Below, piece after piece: positions 13,301-28,500 of a stretch of 64,000 nt of DNA. This DNA is from Enoplosus armatus (taxonomy: Eukaryota > Chordata > Actinopteri > Centrarchiformes > Enoplosidae), in the NCBI RefSeq assembly GCF_043641665.1, contig NC_092193.1:13339501-13403500 (forward strand). The letters run 5' to 3'. Made by a program: the position numbers and the translations under genes. Within the stretch, counting starts at the first letter, position 1; each line of letters begins with the position of its first letter. Under the pieces are notes generated by a model. That model saw only the letters and a list, made by a program, of their open reading frames with translations. It ran no database searches and had not been told where the DNA came from.

Positions 13301-16300
13301 TGCGCACTGCAGCCTCTTTATATCTCCATCTCCCAGTTTGTGGTGAATCTCCCTTCCTGTCTCTCTCAGTTCACTCCAACTCTCATCTCCTATTGGAATA
13401 TTGTGCTTTCTAAGCACATTTTTCTGTAATTAGATAGTGAGATTTGGTTTTATGTGACATCATTTCTCAAGCGTTATTTGTGGCTAAGGAAAGCCCCATG
13501 TAGCTCATGGTGGTTTGCTTATTTGGCTTGACCATGCTTGGCTATTTAGATCTGGAGGTAGAGTAAATGAAGATGGAGGAGAGGGAATGACCAGAGGATT
13601 AGTAAGGCCTTATGAGAAGAAGGGCACATAAGAAAAAGCCCATAATTACAGGGGGCAATATGTAATTACTGTCAATTGTCATCCTGTTTGCTTTTTATTA
13701 CATAATTCCTTATTTATTTATTTATTTATTTTCCCCACTTTTCTGACTTTCCCTAGCCTCACTTCCTGTATGTCTGTTTTTTTATGTGTGTCTCTTTTTC
13801 AGGGAAAATTTCTGGAAACAGAAATAGATATCGCCTCTGTTCATCCTGTGTAGCATCATGTCCATGTACACCTGGCACTTGTAATAGCAAGCTGCTGGTA
13901 CTCATTCTGTATATCTGTCTACCCCAAAAGATGGAAGAATAGTGGAAAGAAAGAGTCGAATAGTAGGAAGGAAATATTGATCTGTTTCAAAATATAAGAT
14001 TTTGTTTGTAACTTTACATTTTGTGATACATTTGTGACTATGTTTGGCTCCGCATTTATTGCAGCAATTGACTGAATTTCACATAGATGTGTTTATAGAA
14101 CTGGAAAGTGGAAAGAGTTTTCTTGTGTAAGAAAAGGAGTATTAAAAGTACAAGCTTAAAACTCAAAAGCAGCAATCGCCAGAGTTTATATTCCATTGTA
14201 CAAGAGCTCAGGGGTTTTAGCAACTGTACAAATATACCTTTATACACTTTTCCCCTTCTCTCCTTCCTCCCAAGAGGCAATGGCAAGCAGCGAGCTAATG
14301 AACTTGAAATGACAATGACTTATTTAGCTTGCGTTTCTTTCGCTCAGCCGTAACAGAGGGCGTTTCAGTTGGGCCCACTCGTCATCGTTTCGTTCGTCTC
14401 GTTATTTGTGATCCCTCCATTGCTCCCTCACTATTTTCATCTCTTCTTCCTCTCCTGCAGAGTCTTCTCTCATAAATATTTTACATCTTCCAAATGAACC
14501 CTGTCAACCCAAGCTTAGTGCATGGCTGGCTGCCTTGTGTATTTCTAATGCGTATAATGTGTTTATGTATAGTATGTGTTTGAGTGTGAGTGTGTGTGTG
14601 TGTGTGTGTACGTGTATTTTGATATATCCTGTGTAAAAATGTTGTTCAGCTGTGTGAGTGTCTTGCTGCATTACTCTGACGCACGGCTCCATTTCTGCTT
14701 GCATATTTTGATAAGAACGCTCTTACGACGTGCTTTACATAATGTTTTCATTTGTTTATTCAACTGTTATTCCACCAGACAAGGTGACTGAGAACATGTT
14801 ATTTACAGCAACAACCTGCTGGCTTGTGCAGGATTACATGTGGTACATATTGTACATACTGAATACAAATACTGTATGCCAATCAGTGAGAGGTTTAATT
14901 ATTATTTATTTCGTTTAAATAGTTGGACGCTAAGTGCCTCATTCAAGGTCAGTTTGACAGTAGCTGGGGAAGAAAGATGAAAGCTTTTATTGCAAATGTT
15001 CTCCACCTCAACCTTTCTGAGACTCAGGATTGTCATCATATTGTTTTAAGGCAGCGCATGTCTTTACCCCTTATACATTTTTAAATGTGTCTGAGCTTCC
15101 ACGTCCACAAGGTGATACGGTAAGTGCAGCGTCTCGCAGCACCGTTTCAACTGGAATCCTTGACTCAACAGTGCCATGTTAGATGGATTCTTTTGGGGCC
15201 TGAGGGATGCCTGGTGCTCGAGCATGTGCAAATGTGTATGTGTTTGGATGTTACAGTTCTTATCCAGTGGCTTTATTGGTGAATGTAACAGTAAGCTCTG
15301 TCAGATATAGTCTAGTATGTCTCTTCTCTACTTTGTGTTTGAGTGTGTCTTTGGGCCAGGCGCTGCTTTAAACTAAAAGCCTTCTCTTTTAAATGTTTCA
15401 TGCTGTCGCTACCTTCCTGCTGAGATAAAGTGAGAGACAGAGCTGATGCGTAGGGCTTATAAAGCAATAATAACTTTCACCCACTTCATCCTGTCATTCT
15501 TTGTTTTCATGTGTCTTGCTTGGCATCTTTTTTTCACCTCAGCATTATTACTTATACCCTTATTACTCCTCCCACCGAACAACACATTAAGTCTAGCTAG
15601 TTACTTATATCATACTGTGGCATTTTCAAAATCAATTTTCATCACACACATCTATTTGTGTTTATATTTGTGTCATTTATGTCAGCTAACATTAGGGGTG
15701 TGACAGTACACCAAATTCACAGTTCGGTATGCACCTTGTTTTAGGGTCATGGTTCGGTAGGTTTTCAGTACTGCAAAGAAAACAAAAAAACCCGCAGAAA
15801 ATAACAATTGTTTTAACAACTGCAACTTGGGAGACCGTGGAAGTTAGTATTGCTGATTCAGTCTCGGTTTCAGAACCGTTACACCCCTAGCTAACATGCT
15901 TATGTCCTCTAATAATAAACTGTTACGCACATCTACAGTTTGTGACGAAATCGCTTTCTCAGTCAAGCAGGAGCAGTGGCGCCCCTGTCACAGTCTTTGT
16001 CTCCTGTGTGTCCCTGTTCCCTGCACCCGACGTTCCCAGCAGCCTCAGTTCCAGCACTGGGGCCCAGGCCATCACTCAGTCAAATTGAATCCCAAATCCT
16101 GTTGGGCAGAGGCGACTGTGAGGCTCAGGATGAATGGCTCGGCTCTGTCATGTGATGTCTGCTGATGAATGGCCAGGGCCTAGAGGACAGGGTGGACTGA
16201 ATCAAGGGAAGTGGGTATGGTGTTGGTCTCTTCACAGGAGGATTTGTGTTGTAGATTATTTTATTTTATTCTTAAATGTGATATTATGATATCAAAAAGT

Positions 16301-17256
16301 AATGATGTTTGCTCTTCTTGAAAGGGGAACAGCAACCTACTTTCCTTGTATTGGTTCTGGCAAATGTTCCTTTGCAATGTGGTGGTGACGCAAAAAAGGG
16401 CTTCGATGTTCCATATTGGGGTGTTTTGGGATGAACTCTCACTGTAACAGCCCTTCTCTTCTTAAATCGTCCATCCCTTTTTCAGGCTCTCAGTTTTTTG
16501 AGATATGAGTTGAGACTTTGTTCCTTTCCTCCAGTCTTATATCCCATCTTCCTCTTTTCCCTCAAGCTCTCTCATGCTCTCTCCAGCTTTCTTCACCTTC
16601 TTTCAGTCCTTCTGTGTCCCCTTACATCTCTCTTGGCTTAGTTCCCTTGATTGAGCACAGCTGTCGCGTTCATCGCAAAGCCCCTCTTTTTTCACATTGT
16701 TATATAAATTGGCTGGCTGTCTTTCTCAGGCCCTGGCCCTGTTGATTTTGGGTGACGTCAATAACTGTTGTTTATGCCTTGGACACAGAGCTGATTCTAC
16801 TGTCTGCTCTGACTGCTTTGACTCGGGTCATTCAACCAATACATAAATGTGTGTGTGTGTGTGTGTGTGCATGTTTATGCACCAGCGAGGCGTACTCGTT
16901 AAATTAAAATCAATCACAAATTGCTTCTCCAAACAAATCCCTTCCCTCAATTTCTTATAACTGACTTGATTATTATCTTTCATGCTTTGCCAATTAGTTC
17001 AAATTCATATTAAGTGTCTCAGGGTGAATGAGGAGGAGAGTAATACATGTGAGTGGCGCTGGGGCACTGCTTAGCTCCTCTGAGTCACTCTGTGAGGCAG
17101 AGATGTGTACCTGCAGGGCACCGTGGCAGACTGGCCTGTGACATTGAGGTGATGGGAACTTAAATCATTCGCTATTGTCTGTGTTTATCCACTGCTAGCC
17201 AGGCAGGAGTGGAGCTGAAGGGTGAGATGACCTCTGGAGCAGGACAGTATGCAGTG

Positions 17257-17297
<41 letters not shown>

Positions 17298-20200
17298 TGT
17301 TGGCCCTTAGTTTTCCATTCTGTATACTCTCTGAGCAGCATACCATATGCTTTAACCACTCCAGGCCTGATGGACTCATAAAATTGGTTTCCAGAAAACA
17401 TGTTACCAAGATGAAATTTGATGAGTGGTTAGTTGTATGCTTTTGCTGCTTTCTGAGATGGTTATGTGGTGACATTGTGCAGCCAATATGGGTTGCATAA
17501 AATATTTTTTTTGTGGTGTGGTCAGCAGGATATGATGTACATGTTTTTGAAGCATTTTGTTAAAGGTTAAAATGGTCAGTGAAAGAATCAATTCGTCAAT
17601 TAAAGGAAAGTTTTACAAATTGGATAATCATAAAATCATTCACTTGGTAAAAATAACATCAAAGGATGCAGTCCATCATCCGCTGTTGTCCACTGGCACT
17701 ATGTGTAAGAATTCCTAGTTTGTAGGAATTATGTCCTGATAGTAAGTCCTAATAGGCATGCACATCAGAAATGCTTGCACCTGGAGTGTCGATGTCAAGG
17801 TATTTTTAAATCATGTAAATACTATGTTGTGCAATAAGACCTGTTGTGCTACTGCAGCACTTAGATGTTAAGTAATTATTATTTTCATTGTTCATTGACC
17901 TGGCAGTTATTTGATTAATCAATTATTGGTTTTGTTTTAAAAAAGTTTGGAAAATAGTGAAAAATGTCCATCACAATTTCCCAAAATCCAAGGTGACGCT
18001 CTCTGATGGTTTGTTTTGTTAAACCAATAGTCCAAAACCCAAAGATGTTTAGATTGCTATCATATAAAACAGAGAATAGTAGCAAATTCTCACATTTGAG
18101 AAGTTGGAAACCAAAAATATTTGCCCTTCTTGCTTAAATAATGATATAAATGATGACATGGTTATCGAAATTGTTGCAGATTGATTTTCTGACAATCACT
18201 TAATCAATAAACCAACATAGCTAAATGTTGCAGCCCTATACGTTTGTGGCCACATGGATCCACGAGACGTCAATCCTGTCATCTTCGCATGTTTGCAAGG
18301 GGACTGTCCGTGTGCAGACCAAAATGTATGAACGCGCTGACTTTACACATGCATGCTGATAGTGTACACAGACATCCATTGGACAGTAGTATAACCAGAG
18401 TTGCGTGCGTTTCAGGCGATATCTGGCATGAATAACACTTTGATGGACTGTTATAGTCGGCACACTTTTTCTAAAGTAGCATGGATGGGCAGTATAACTG
18501 GAATGGATGCTAAATATATCTCAGACAGCCCTTCAAGGACATTGCTCCATTGTGATAGTAAAGCACTTCAGCCCTTCTGATGAGCATTCACTGTCAGGCT
18601 GTGATAGACCCCCCCCCCCGCGTGCTTTCACCATATTGTTACCTTCTCTAAAAGCACTTTACTCTTACTCTCTCAGTTTCTCTTAAACAGTCATGGAAAG
18701 TTATTCTATGTGGCGGCCAACCAGCTCTTCTGCAGCTAAATGACATGCAGCGGTTGTTAGAAGAGGCAGCTTTAACTGTTCAAACTCCCCACCGCCCACA
18801 TCACCCATTTTCCAAACTGTAGCTTGGCCCCCTTCTCTCCTGGGAACACAGCACCTAATGCACCATTATCCTGCTATAAATACCCTTTTCCATAGACCAT
18901 GCTCACACTTTCATTGTTATGTGATTATTAATTTATTTCCACCTACTGTCATGGGCCTACAGTGTACCATTAATGTCCATCAGTTCTGGGAAGAAAGGGA
19001 AGAGAGTGAAAGTGGAGCCTCGCTGTTTCAAATGATTGTAGACAGACAGTAATAATGTTGTCCCATGTGTCTGATTATTACCAGAGTGAAATGCAAATGG
19101 ATTACTGTTTACTGTTTGTTTAGCATTTAGATACAGCAGTCCCTAAGCAGTGAGTGTTTTTTCCTCTATTGTGTTTCACTAATTGTTAATAGCAGAAGTT
19201 GTTTTTGATCAATGCCCAGCAGAAATGTATACAACAGTCTTCTTTATGCGTCTATATGGTTAGGTTAACCAAGTGAGAGTCATTTTTTTTAATGCTAAGA
19301 GCAGAAGAGGGGTGAACACTTTTTATTAACAGCTTTTTGTATTTCTTTTTATTCTCCTGAAATAATAGCAGAGTGACCTAAAGGGGTGTTTAGTTTTCAC
19401 ATCTAAAGTACGTTTTGTCATGGTACAGAGAGTCATTTTCCATATATATCAAACACATATATTCTGGACTTGGTAACGCTAGTTGATCAAATGAAATTAT
19501 AGTGTAAAGGAATCATTTCTTGATTTCTTTTTTTTTTTTTGTTGCAATTTTGCACATTTCACTTTCATTCTGACTTCTTTTGCTTTTGTGCATTTTTCAA
19601 AAAATATGTTGATCCCAATGACATTAAATGAAGTGAATAATAAATCTATGGAGCATTTGCTGATATATTCCCTAAACCAAACCTGTTGACTTTTACTGTC
19701 CATCATTTCAGTATCAGTAAAAGGATTAGCCAATTAGTTTGCGACATTAAGGCATTAGCGATAAATGTGTTTAATTCTGTTTATTCTAGACAGGAAGTAG
19801 AGAATCCTTCTCAAGACTTTCCCTCAGTAGCTGAGGTGGCAAATGGCCGATAAAGCAAGAAAAAAAAAAAGGAAAGGAAACTGCGCCTCTACTCTGGCCA
19901 TTGACTGTTTATTCACGGATTAGATGCCTATCTCTTCTAATTGAGTTCCCTGGGATTGGCACAGTCATAGTCACAAACACAACTCTGGTCTCCCTGTGTC
20001 TTCATGAACTCCTGGCACACGGATACGTCTGCAGCCCAGTGAAACAAATTCACAGCAGCAGACTCTGAAGTTTCTCTTTAACTGCTACAAAGTCCATCCA
20101 AGTGGAATTATCTTTTTCGCTCTGCAGTAGTGAGCTTTTAATGATTTTTTTAGGTTGGGAAAGAGGAAATGGATGAATGCAATTCAAGGCCGTGCATTGT

Positions 20201-20334
20201 GCCTCTGCGTGTCCTTGTGGAGATGCTTCGGAGCCGTGTCTGTCTTCTTGTCAGAATTATATTGTCTCTGCCTTGTTTGGCAAACAGAAGTTTTATTGTA
20301 CCTCTAGGTGTTTCTGCGGTCTGTATGTAGATAC

Positions 20335-20387
<53 letters not shown>

Positions 20388-22481
20388 AACAATATGGAGG
20401 AGATACCCGCTTTTATGAGCAGGTCTGTCCTTGTAGTTAAACAAGCCTGTAGCACTCGGTCGTGCACTGCAGCAGTATCTGCTGATACAGACATCTGCCC
20501 TGGCAGTTAACTGGCGACTACCCCTGTAGTTATTATTGTAGTCTGTAAAGGGAACCTATCGTGCTGTCTGGAGACAGCCACTTTAATAAGACTCTGTCAA
20601 GTTCATGTTCCTTTCTCCGAAGAAGAGGGACCTTCTCTTTCTTTGCCCCTTATTTCTACCTCTTCACGTTCACCCAGTCTTTTTTTACTTTGTAGAGATT
20701 CTTGGTAGGGACCATTTACTGTAAGCTCCTGCTGCGTCTCCCCTCTCCTCTTCTCTCTTCCCCTATATCTAGCCCAAAGCAGGCTTTGATGTTCAGTGTC
20801 TTTAGTCTCTGAAGCAATGCTGTTCTGCAGCAAAAGAAACACCCCATATCTTCCCCTTCTCTCTTTCTTTTTCCTTTTTTTTGAATATTGCAGGTGAAAA
20901 GAAACCTACACAGTGTTGAGCCAGCTGTTAGATAGCCAATGTTTTTCTCTGAGTTAAGGTGAAGTTCTCCTTTTTGTCCTCATTTTCTGCTTATGACTTG
21001 AATCACAGCCTGGCTTGCGATTAACACTAGCAAAGCCAAGGAGACAGGTAATTAGGAGAAAATGTCTTTTCCAAGCTCACTTTTTGCACATTTTCACCTC
21101 CAGTGCGAGGGGTAAGAAAAATAACGTACGCATTAAGGTTAATATTAGGGGCACAAGACCGGACATTTAACTAAGTTTCTGTAGGCATGTAACTTTTACT
21201 TTCAGTCACATCTTAAAGCACAGATTTCTTTACATGTGTCAAAGCTTGTTTACACCTCCAAACCTGTCACAGCAGATAAGAAATGAAGCTTGTCTATCTC
21301 CCATCATCATAGCATTCCAGACTCCCTTTGGTTTCTTTATCAGTTGGCAATATTTGTCCATTAACAAGATTTACCATTGCTGTTCTTCATACATAAAACA
21401 TGGTTAAAACAAAACAAAATCAAACATTTTGATAGATTAAAATCATGTCTTAGATAAGTAGTTGTAAAATGGGATAACATTTGGCATTTTCTTCCTTTTT
21501 GAGTTTCAGAGAATAGAGATGTCAGGCCCATTCCTGTCCAGTCAGGGCATGCTGCTCAGAAGCTTGCAGTACACAATACCTCAGGAACATGCTTAAGCAA
21601 ACACACACACAACACCTGTCGTATAACTGCACAAAGGTATGCATGTAACAGATGAAAGGGAACCTCTATCTTATGACGTCTTTTTGTGCAAATATCTGCT
21701 AGTTTTTGAGTTGGCCCTTTTCTCTTTTAATTTTAAGGGGGAAAATCCGCATAAAGATCAAATGGGGCATGATCTGACATGTATGCTTTGGCATAGCTCA
21801 GTGGTAGCTGACAGATTTGAAGTTAATTAAAAGTGCTCTTTTGTCCGTTGACTGATGCCAGTGCAGCGGGATCTGGGTGGTGTGATGGGCGTGGGTGGAG
21901 GGCACAGGCCGGGCCGCACAATGGTGGGCTTTGTAGGTGGCTGTGATGTTGGGAAAGATGTCATGATGTCAGGCAAGTGCTGGCTTCAGTCCATATATTC
22001 AAGTCCAGTGGTCCTCCTCAGAGCATTTATAACACCTTCGCACAGCTGGATGAGGAGGAGGAAGAGTGGGAAGAGCAGGTGGTGGAAATCTATCCTGCAA
22101 GAGGAGCTGCGGTACAATGGACTGCATTCCTTGGGAATATTCTGGAGTAAGATGTATTTTGATAAGGACTTGAATGAGAGTGATACGTCAAAGGTACTCA
22201 TACACTTTGCAGCTGCATTAAAGATTAAATCATTCAGCTGTACTAAGAAATCAGAGAAAAGACTTCAGCTTGCACACAATCAAGCTGCCAGAGTCAAAAG
22301 AAGTAAAACAGAGCACATTAAACCCATTTTAGCATCTTTGCACTTACTCACTTTCTCTTTTATAACTAGTATAAATGTTATACTAGTTTACAACGCTCTG
22401 AATAATAATAAGATGTATTGACCAAAACTGTGGAATAGTCTGCCAAATGAAAAAGAAAATTATGTAGATCCGTGTGCTGGA

Positions 22482-22516
<35 letters not shown>

Positions 22517-25500
22517 ACATAACTGTTAATGACAATGAAATAAATAGTAGTCTCATGTTACAATAATGATGACACCACTGTCAGTAGCTCTTTGTTCTTT
22601 GTACCATTAGCCTGGTTGTTGTGCAGTGATGCTGCTAACTCCATGCCCTGCTGTGCCTGTCTTTGACTGGCATTGGCATTGCAGATAAGACCCTGAGTTG
22701 CAGAGGAGTGGCATAGATAACCAACGAGAGCCCTTGAGTCCTTCTCTGTCTGCCCCACTGTCTCTCACTGTCTCACTCTCTCTCTCTGTCTCCCTGCCTC
22801 CATACTGTAAATCCTTAATGTCTTTTTCTACTCTCAACTTCTCCTCCTCCCTGCCTGGTTGGAGGGATAACCATCTACCCTTTCAGCGAAAGGCAGTGCC
22901 CTATCTGTCTCCCTTTGGCCTCCCTCTCGGCTCTCTCTCTCTCCCTCCTTCTCCTCTGCCTTCATCTCGCCCTGGGAGGATAACCATCTAGCCTTTCAGC
23001 ACAGGCCAGCTCTTTCTAATGACTGTTTCCAGTGAGGGAGGACAGTGGAGAAGCTTTGTCCCACTCACTCTGGTGCATTTCAGCAGCCCGGGGGGGAAGG
23101 GGGAAGTCTATACCATATTTTGATATTTGGACAGCACCACAGATAAGGACATTTAATGTAATGTGATGGCAAGATGAGAAGAGATAAGGTTCCTGCTTCT
23201 TTAAATTTGACCCTTGCTTGTTGAAATTATTTGTCAGCTAATATGACACCAGTGGTTACATGGCTGACTTGCTAATTTGATAGCTACTTATGTGGAGCTT
23301 TTTTAAAGGGCAGCGGGTTGAGTTCAACAATCATAATCCAGTACAATGAAACAGAATTTAAACATTTACGTTGAACTAAAATCAGATGTCAAAGGTCACA
23401 ACAAAATGAAAAATAAGCACAGCATCATATCATTCAACTATTTTGCACCAAATGTTGAACCACCATGTTCCCCAAATGTCATATCTGGAGACTGAACTCA
23501 GTCTCTCAGATGTCACACTGCAGGTGGGAAAGTTTTGATGACTGATAACAAGAATGAGGAGTAAAATTTGGAAAGAAGATAAAGTTGGAAGTCTTGACAA
23601 AGAAGAAACTAAAAAAAGGGCATGTTTGACAAAATCTGATGTTTGTAAAACTGATAAAAGACTGACAAAATGTGGGGATAAAAGAACCCAAGAGGAGCAA
23701 GACAGAGTTTCAAGCTCCATGTTTAAAGATAAGCTAGGCAGAAAACCAAGAAATCGTGACAAGCGACGGGAAAACATCTAAAACTTTGAAGTCGACAGGC
23801 ACATGAGCACTGAGAGGAAAAAACATTAATAGAGTATATGATGGAGCGAGTGAGTGAAGGAAGGGGAGAGCGACAGAGGCAGACGGAAAAGAGGACAAGA
23901 GGAAGGCAAGAAGCAAATAACTGCTGCACTTCCAAGTTCAGGAGTGCAGATTTGACAAGCATTTAGGTTTTCTTTTTTTTTTTCAAAGAAGAACCTATGA
24001 AAAGCCCTCTTTCAGGCCTGGACTGAAAGGGGGATTAGACAGAGGCATAGCGAGTGAAAGACACAAACATTCCTTTACACATCTTGTGCATTTACCTGTC
24101 AGAGTGCTGCAATAAAGCTGCTCCCACATGGGCAATATGCCAAGATTTTGAATTCTAAAGGCCGGAGGGCTGTCTGTGAAAGTCTTAACATTAGAGACAG
24201 CCCTGTGTCTTTTGTTAAGGGAAATCATTTTAAATTATAGCCAAATAACACTAATATTTCTGTAATGTGTACACACCTCTGATCTTCAGTTTCCAGCAGT
24301 CTTCCCTACACTATTTAAATGTTCTGTTCAAGAAGTAAATCATGCGCTCTTCGGAGTGTAATGCATATCTTCCTCTCAGTTTTACATTCTAGTCTGACCT
24401 TTTAGCATCAAAGTTGCACATCAGTTCCAAGTCCCTCTGGATGTAATTTCCCTTACAGCTATGGTGAAGAGTAATTTGCTGTGGTTCTCGCTGATCTATC
24501 TGTGAAGAATGCTTGGATTGTGCTGTGTGGAACATAAATTCTCTAACTGCACATAATCTGTCCACTGTCCCTGTCAGCGGAGAGAGAACTAATGATTTTT
24601 TACATCATTAAGCTTGTTCCAGTGCTTGAGGGGTCATTGTATGACCAGTTAGCCTTGCAATGTCACGCTAACAAGTGCTAACCCATGACAAATTCAGTAG
24701 TATTTGGAGTTTCAACAGTGGAATGTGTGAAAGTCTTTTTTTTAAGTTGTTTTCTTTTCATCTCCTAGTTTGACAGAGATCAAGAGGCCCAAACTGACTT
24801 AGTCCAAATGGACCTTCTTCCAGGAAATGCCTTTATTGTTGGTTCCGGTTCAAACTTATTACACCACGTGAAAGCATTTGTAAGGAGGTCATCAAGGCCA
24901 GACAGCATAGTTAATGGACACTCGGTTTAACCTATATTTCTGTGCAAACACTGCAGCTAGTTTTTTCTTTATTTTATTCATATTTCATTTGTATATTTTA
25001 TGCATGGTTATATATAATATACAGCAGTTGGAACATTTTGTATTCAGTTGATTGTTCAATTTAACCTGTAAATGGTATGAAAGCCACAGTACAGTCTTTG
25101 CTCTTTCCCACAGTGATAACAGAAGGTAATTTAAAGTTGCTAGTAATTATGCACAGCTGTGTGCAGTGAGAACAGTATTCTGTCACTGTTGAATAATTTT
25201 TGATTGTGATTATTTTCATTTAGCAATTTCTTTTAATTTCAATGCATGCATCACTGATTAACCTTTTAATCTTTGGGATGGTCAAAAACCACACAAACCT
25301 CTTGAGTAACAACAACATATAACACATTAAGTTACAGCAAGCAATAAGTGGTAGTCAAATGTTTTGCACTGACATTTAATTCAAAGTGCACCGCTAAATG
25401 AATAAATCATGTTTTGGAAAGCTATTTGCCTGACATAACCACTCAAATGAAGGACTAGATGGACCCCCGCTAATCTTTGTGCGCCATGGTTTAGACCATG

Positions 25501-28500
25501 GGTCACTAATAGGCGGACCGCAGTCCGAGTCCGGACCCAGACGCCATCCTGTACGGACCCGGACCTAAAATCAATAAATTATTAAGGGATTTTAAATTTT
25601 TACGGGGGATTCCTATTTTAACTGGCGCAGCTTTTCTAGTCTTTGCGGCACTGGTTTAGCGGCTCAAGAAACTCACAGACCAATTGCATACGAGTTACGC
25701 CAGCCCACGTGACGCTACTCAGCCAATCAAATCTGTGCATTACAGACGGACGAGAGAGGTGAAGGGCGAGTGACAGATGATAAGACGAGTGAACGATACA
25801 GGGAGAGAGACTGTGAAGTCAAGATGTGAAACAGTTAACAAAGAAAAAGGGAAACTCAAGCTGCTGCTACACTTTATTTTGTTTTTCTAAAATTAAGCAC
25901 TTTATTTTAAGATGCACAATTTTTCCAAAGCTATTTTATTTATTTTCTCTATTTTATTTTTAAATGCAGCCCTTCTTTTACTTAATCAGAGAAGAACATT
26001 ATACAGATCTACAGTGTTATATATCTGTATAGTTAAATGTTAAGTGACAATAAATATGGTCAAAATGTTTTTGAATTGTACTTTCTTTATTTGATTTGAC
26101 AGTCAGTTGTTGATTACATGCAGACGTTGATACAACTACTAGGCTACTTCAATATATATCACACTAAATCACAACGCAAGTTAGACATTATGATGTTCCG
26201 GAGCTTTGCTTGAGGACATTTTCTCTAACTGGACCTCTTCGAACTTTAGTTGAATACCCCTGGTTTAGACCAAAAGCTGATCAAGGTCAAAGGTCACCAT
26301 CTAGGTTGCAGGTTTGGTGTTAACTGTCCCTGTTAAATAGTCATCTAGCCAAAGTACCCTCAAGCTGAAACTCATGGAATGGTTATTAGACAGAGTAATG
26401 GAGTGATTATAATGTACTGAATGTACTTGTACTAATGCAATGCAACTATGTAATGTGTGGTAACAGTTAAAGAGTAGCCAAAAGGATTTGTGATTTGTTG
26501 TAATCAGTATGTGTTTCTTGTTAACAACTCACTTTTCAATGCAGTCACAATCAAACAAATATGGTATATCATATGATGATGTGTTGCTTTGTATCTAAAC
26601 TAAATACCAATCTTTTCTTCATTTTTGGTGCACCGCTAACATCCTGATGGTCAGGTGACTCAGCTTCCCAAAAAGCCCTTTTTTTCCCAGCAAGCACAGG
26701 CACAGCTGGGGGTTGTGGTTCTTCAAGTCATTATGTGTAAATGGTCAAGGCCCATCCTGCTTTGCATCAGGCAGGAGAAGTGTGTGACAAAGAGATGGTG
26801 GCCTACATAGAACAATGATTTGGTGGCCTGGTTTCTGAAATGAGCTACTGTGGCAACTGGTGCTCTGTGATGTTTCATGCGGTGTCATTGTGGTTTGCTG
26901 AGAGAACACGCTGGTAGGAGGCGGGCATGAAACTCACAGACTTAATAGTTCTGACATTGTCTGAGCATCTTCATCCTTGTCTTGACCGTGCTGTTGCTTT
27001 CCGGTGGTTTGTGTGCGTGTTGACTATCCTTTCAAGCAGTCTTTGTTTGCTGTCTGCCTACCTGCTTGCCTATCTAGAAAATGTTGTCTGCTCTGTTGTC
27101 TTGCTGCCCATTTGCCATGTGACTTTCATGTTTCTGTCTGATTGCCTTTCGGTCTCTCTGCCTGGCTGTCAGTTAGCCGTGTCTATCTGTCTGTTGTCAA
27201 GACATTTTACTGACGCACAGTGACTAAGAGAGGCCTGAAGTGCTAGCCTGTCCTGACTTGACTTCAAAATAGACATCTTGGCACGCACAGCAAGCACACA
27301 CAACATCGCCAAAACAGGGCTTTCCTTGTACAGCGTTAGTTCCCATGTCAGGACCTCTTTCAGATCAGGCTTTCGCTGTGACTCACTGGTTATGAGACTT
27401 ATGAGTGATCGTTTGAGAGCAGTCATTAAAGCCCACAGCCATCGCCATAATGCGTCTGATTGTCAGTTAACAGGAGCGCACACACTGCAATACACAGCTC
27501 TGTCTTTTGATTCACTGATTAAAGTGCTGCTGTTGGTGCTTTGATTGATCAGACCTCAGCTAGATTGTGCATTTTATGAAAATGCTTAAATGCAGATAGT
27601 GTACACAACCAATAAGTTGTCCCATCAAACCAATAATTCCACCAAATGACAGATGATGATACTATTTATCTTGGTTTATATTATATTAAACAGAGACAAA
27701 TGACATACAATTATTACACCCCCCCCTCCAGGTAAAGATTATTGTCTAGCCCCCCACCATAAATAATACATACCAGTGTTTGAGGATCTGGGCAAGTGGG
27801 GATTTGCTCTTTGGAAGCCCAGATTCCCAGGCCAGATTCCCAGCCAGAGGCGAAGGAAGGAAAGGGGAGGAGGGAGGGAGAGATGAGTGAACTAAGGGAA
27901 GGACTGAGAGACTTGTCTGTGCTTTGATCTGATGACTGAAGCAGAGAGTGTCAGTCATATTTTCTCCAAGCACTGATCTATAATCAGATCACCCAGCATT
28001 TAATACTTATCTGACTCATTATTGTGGATTAAAGAAGATCTGATTGAGGATTTGACAACCTTTCTCTCTGGCTTTGAAACCGGTTGGATGGGAGTGGAGG
28101 GCGTGTGCTTGTGGGTTCAAAGCTGATGATTGATGGCTTTTTGTGAAGGCCTTTGTACTATGGCAGCAGAGAGAAGAGAGACGGATTAAATAGTAGAATA
28201 GCATTCAAGACTTCCATCATATGTGCCATTTGTGTTCTATTAAAGATTTATTTCTGTTAATTTCTATCCAAAGAATGAGAGTGACAGAGCACACTGCTCA
28301 TTCTTTCTGTGGAGTGGAAGCTGCAGAATCATCAATCTGAGCTGACAGCATGTAAATGCAGGAGGTCTGAGTGGTTTAATTATTATTATTATCATTATTA
28401 TTATTATTATTTAGCAATCTGTATTACCCCTGTATAAAGACGTAATTGCTGTACTAACAGTAAATCTCTCACTTGGCATTTCTCTGGATCTCTGGATGAG

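Noticed and set aside
21855..22256. Possible host gene in the first 130 codons of the 188-codon frame
   Set aside because: No recognised domain, no splice signals or homologue known to me; the frame ends in a LINE remnant, so it is treated as repeat-associated.
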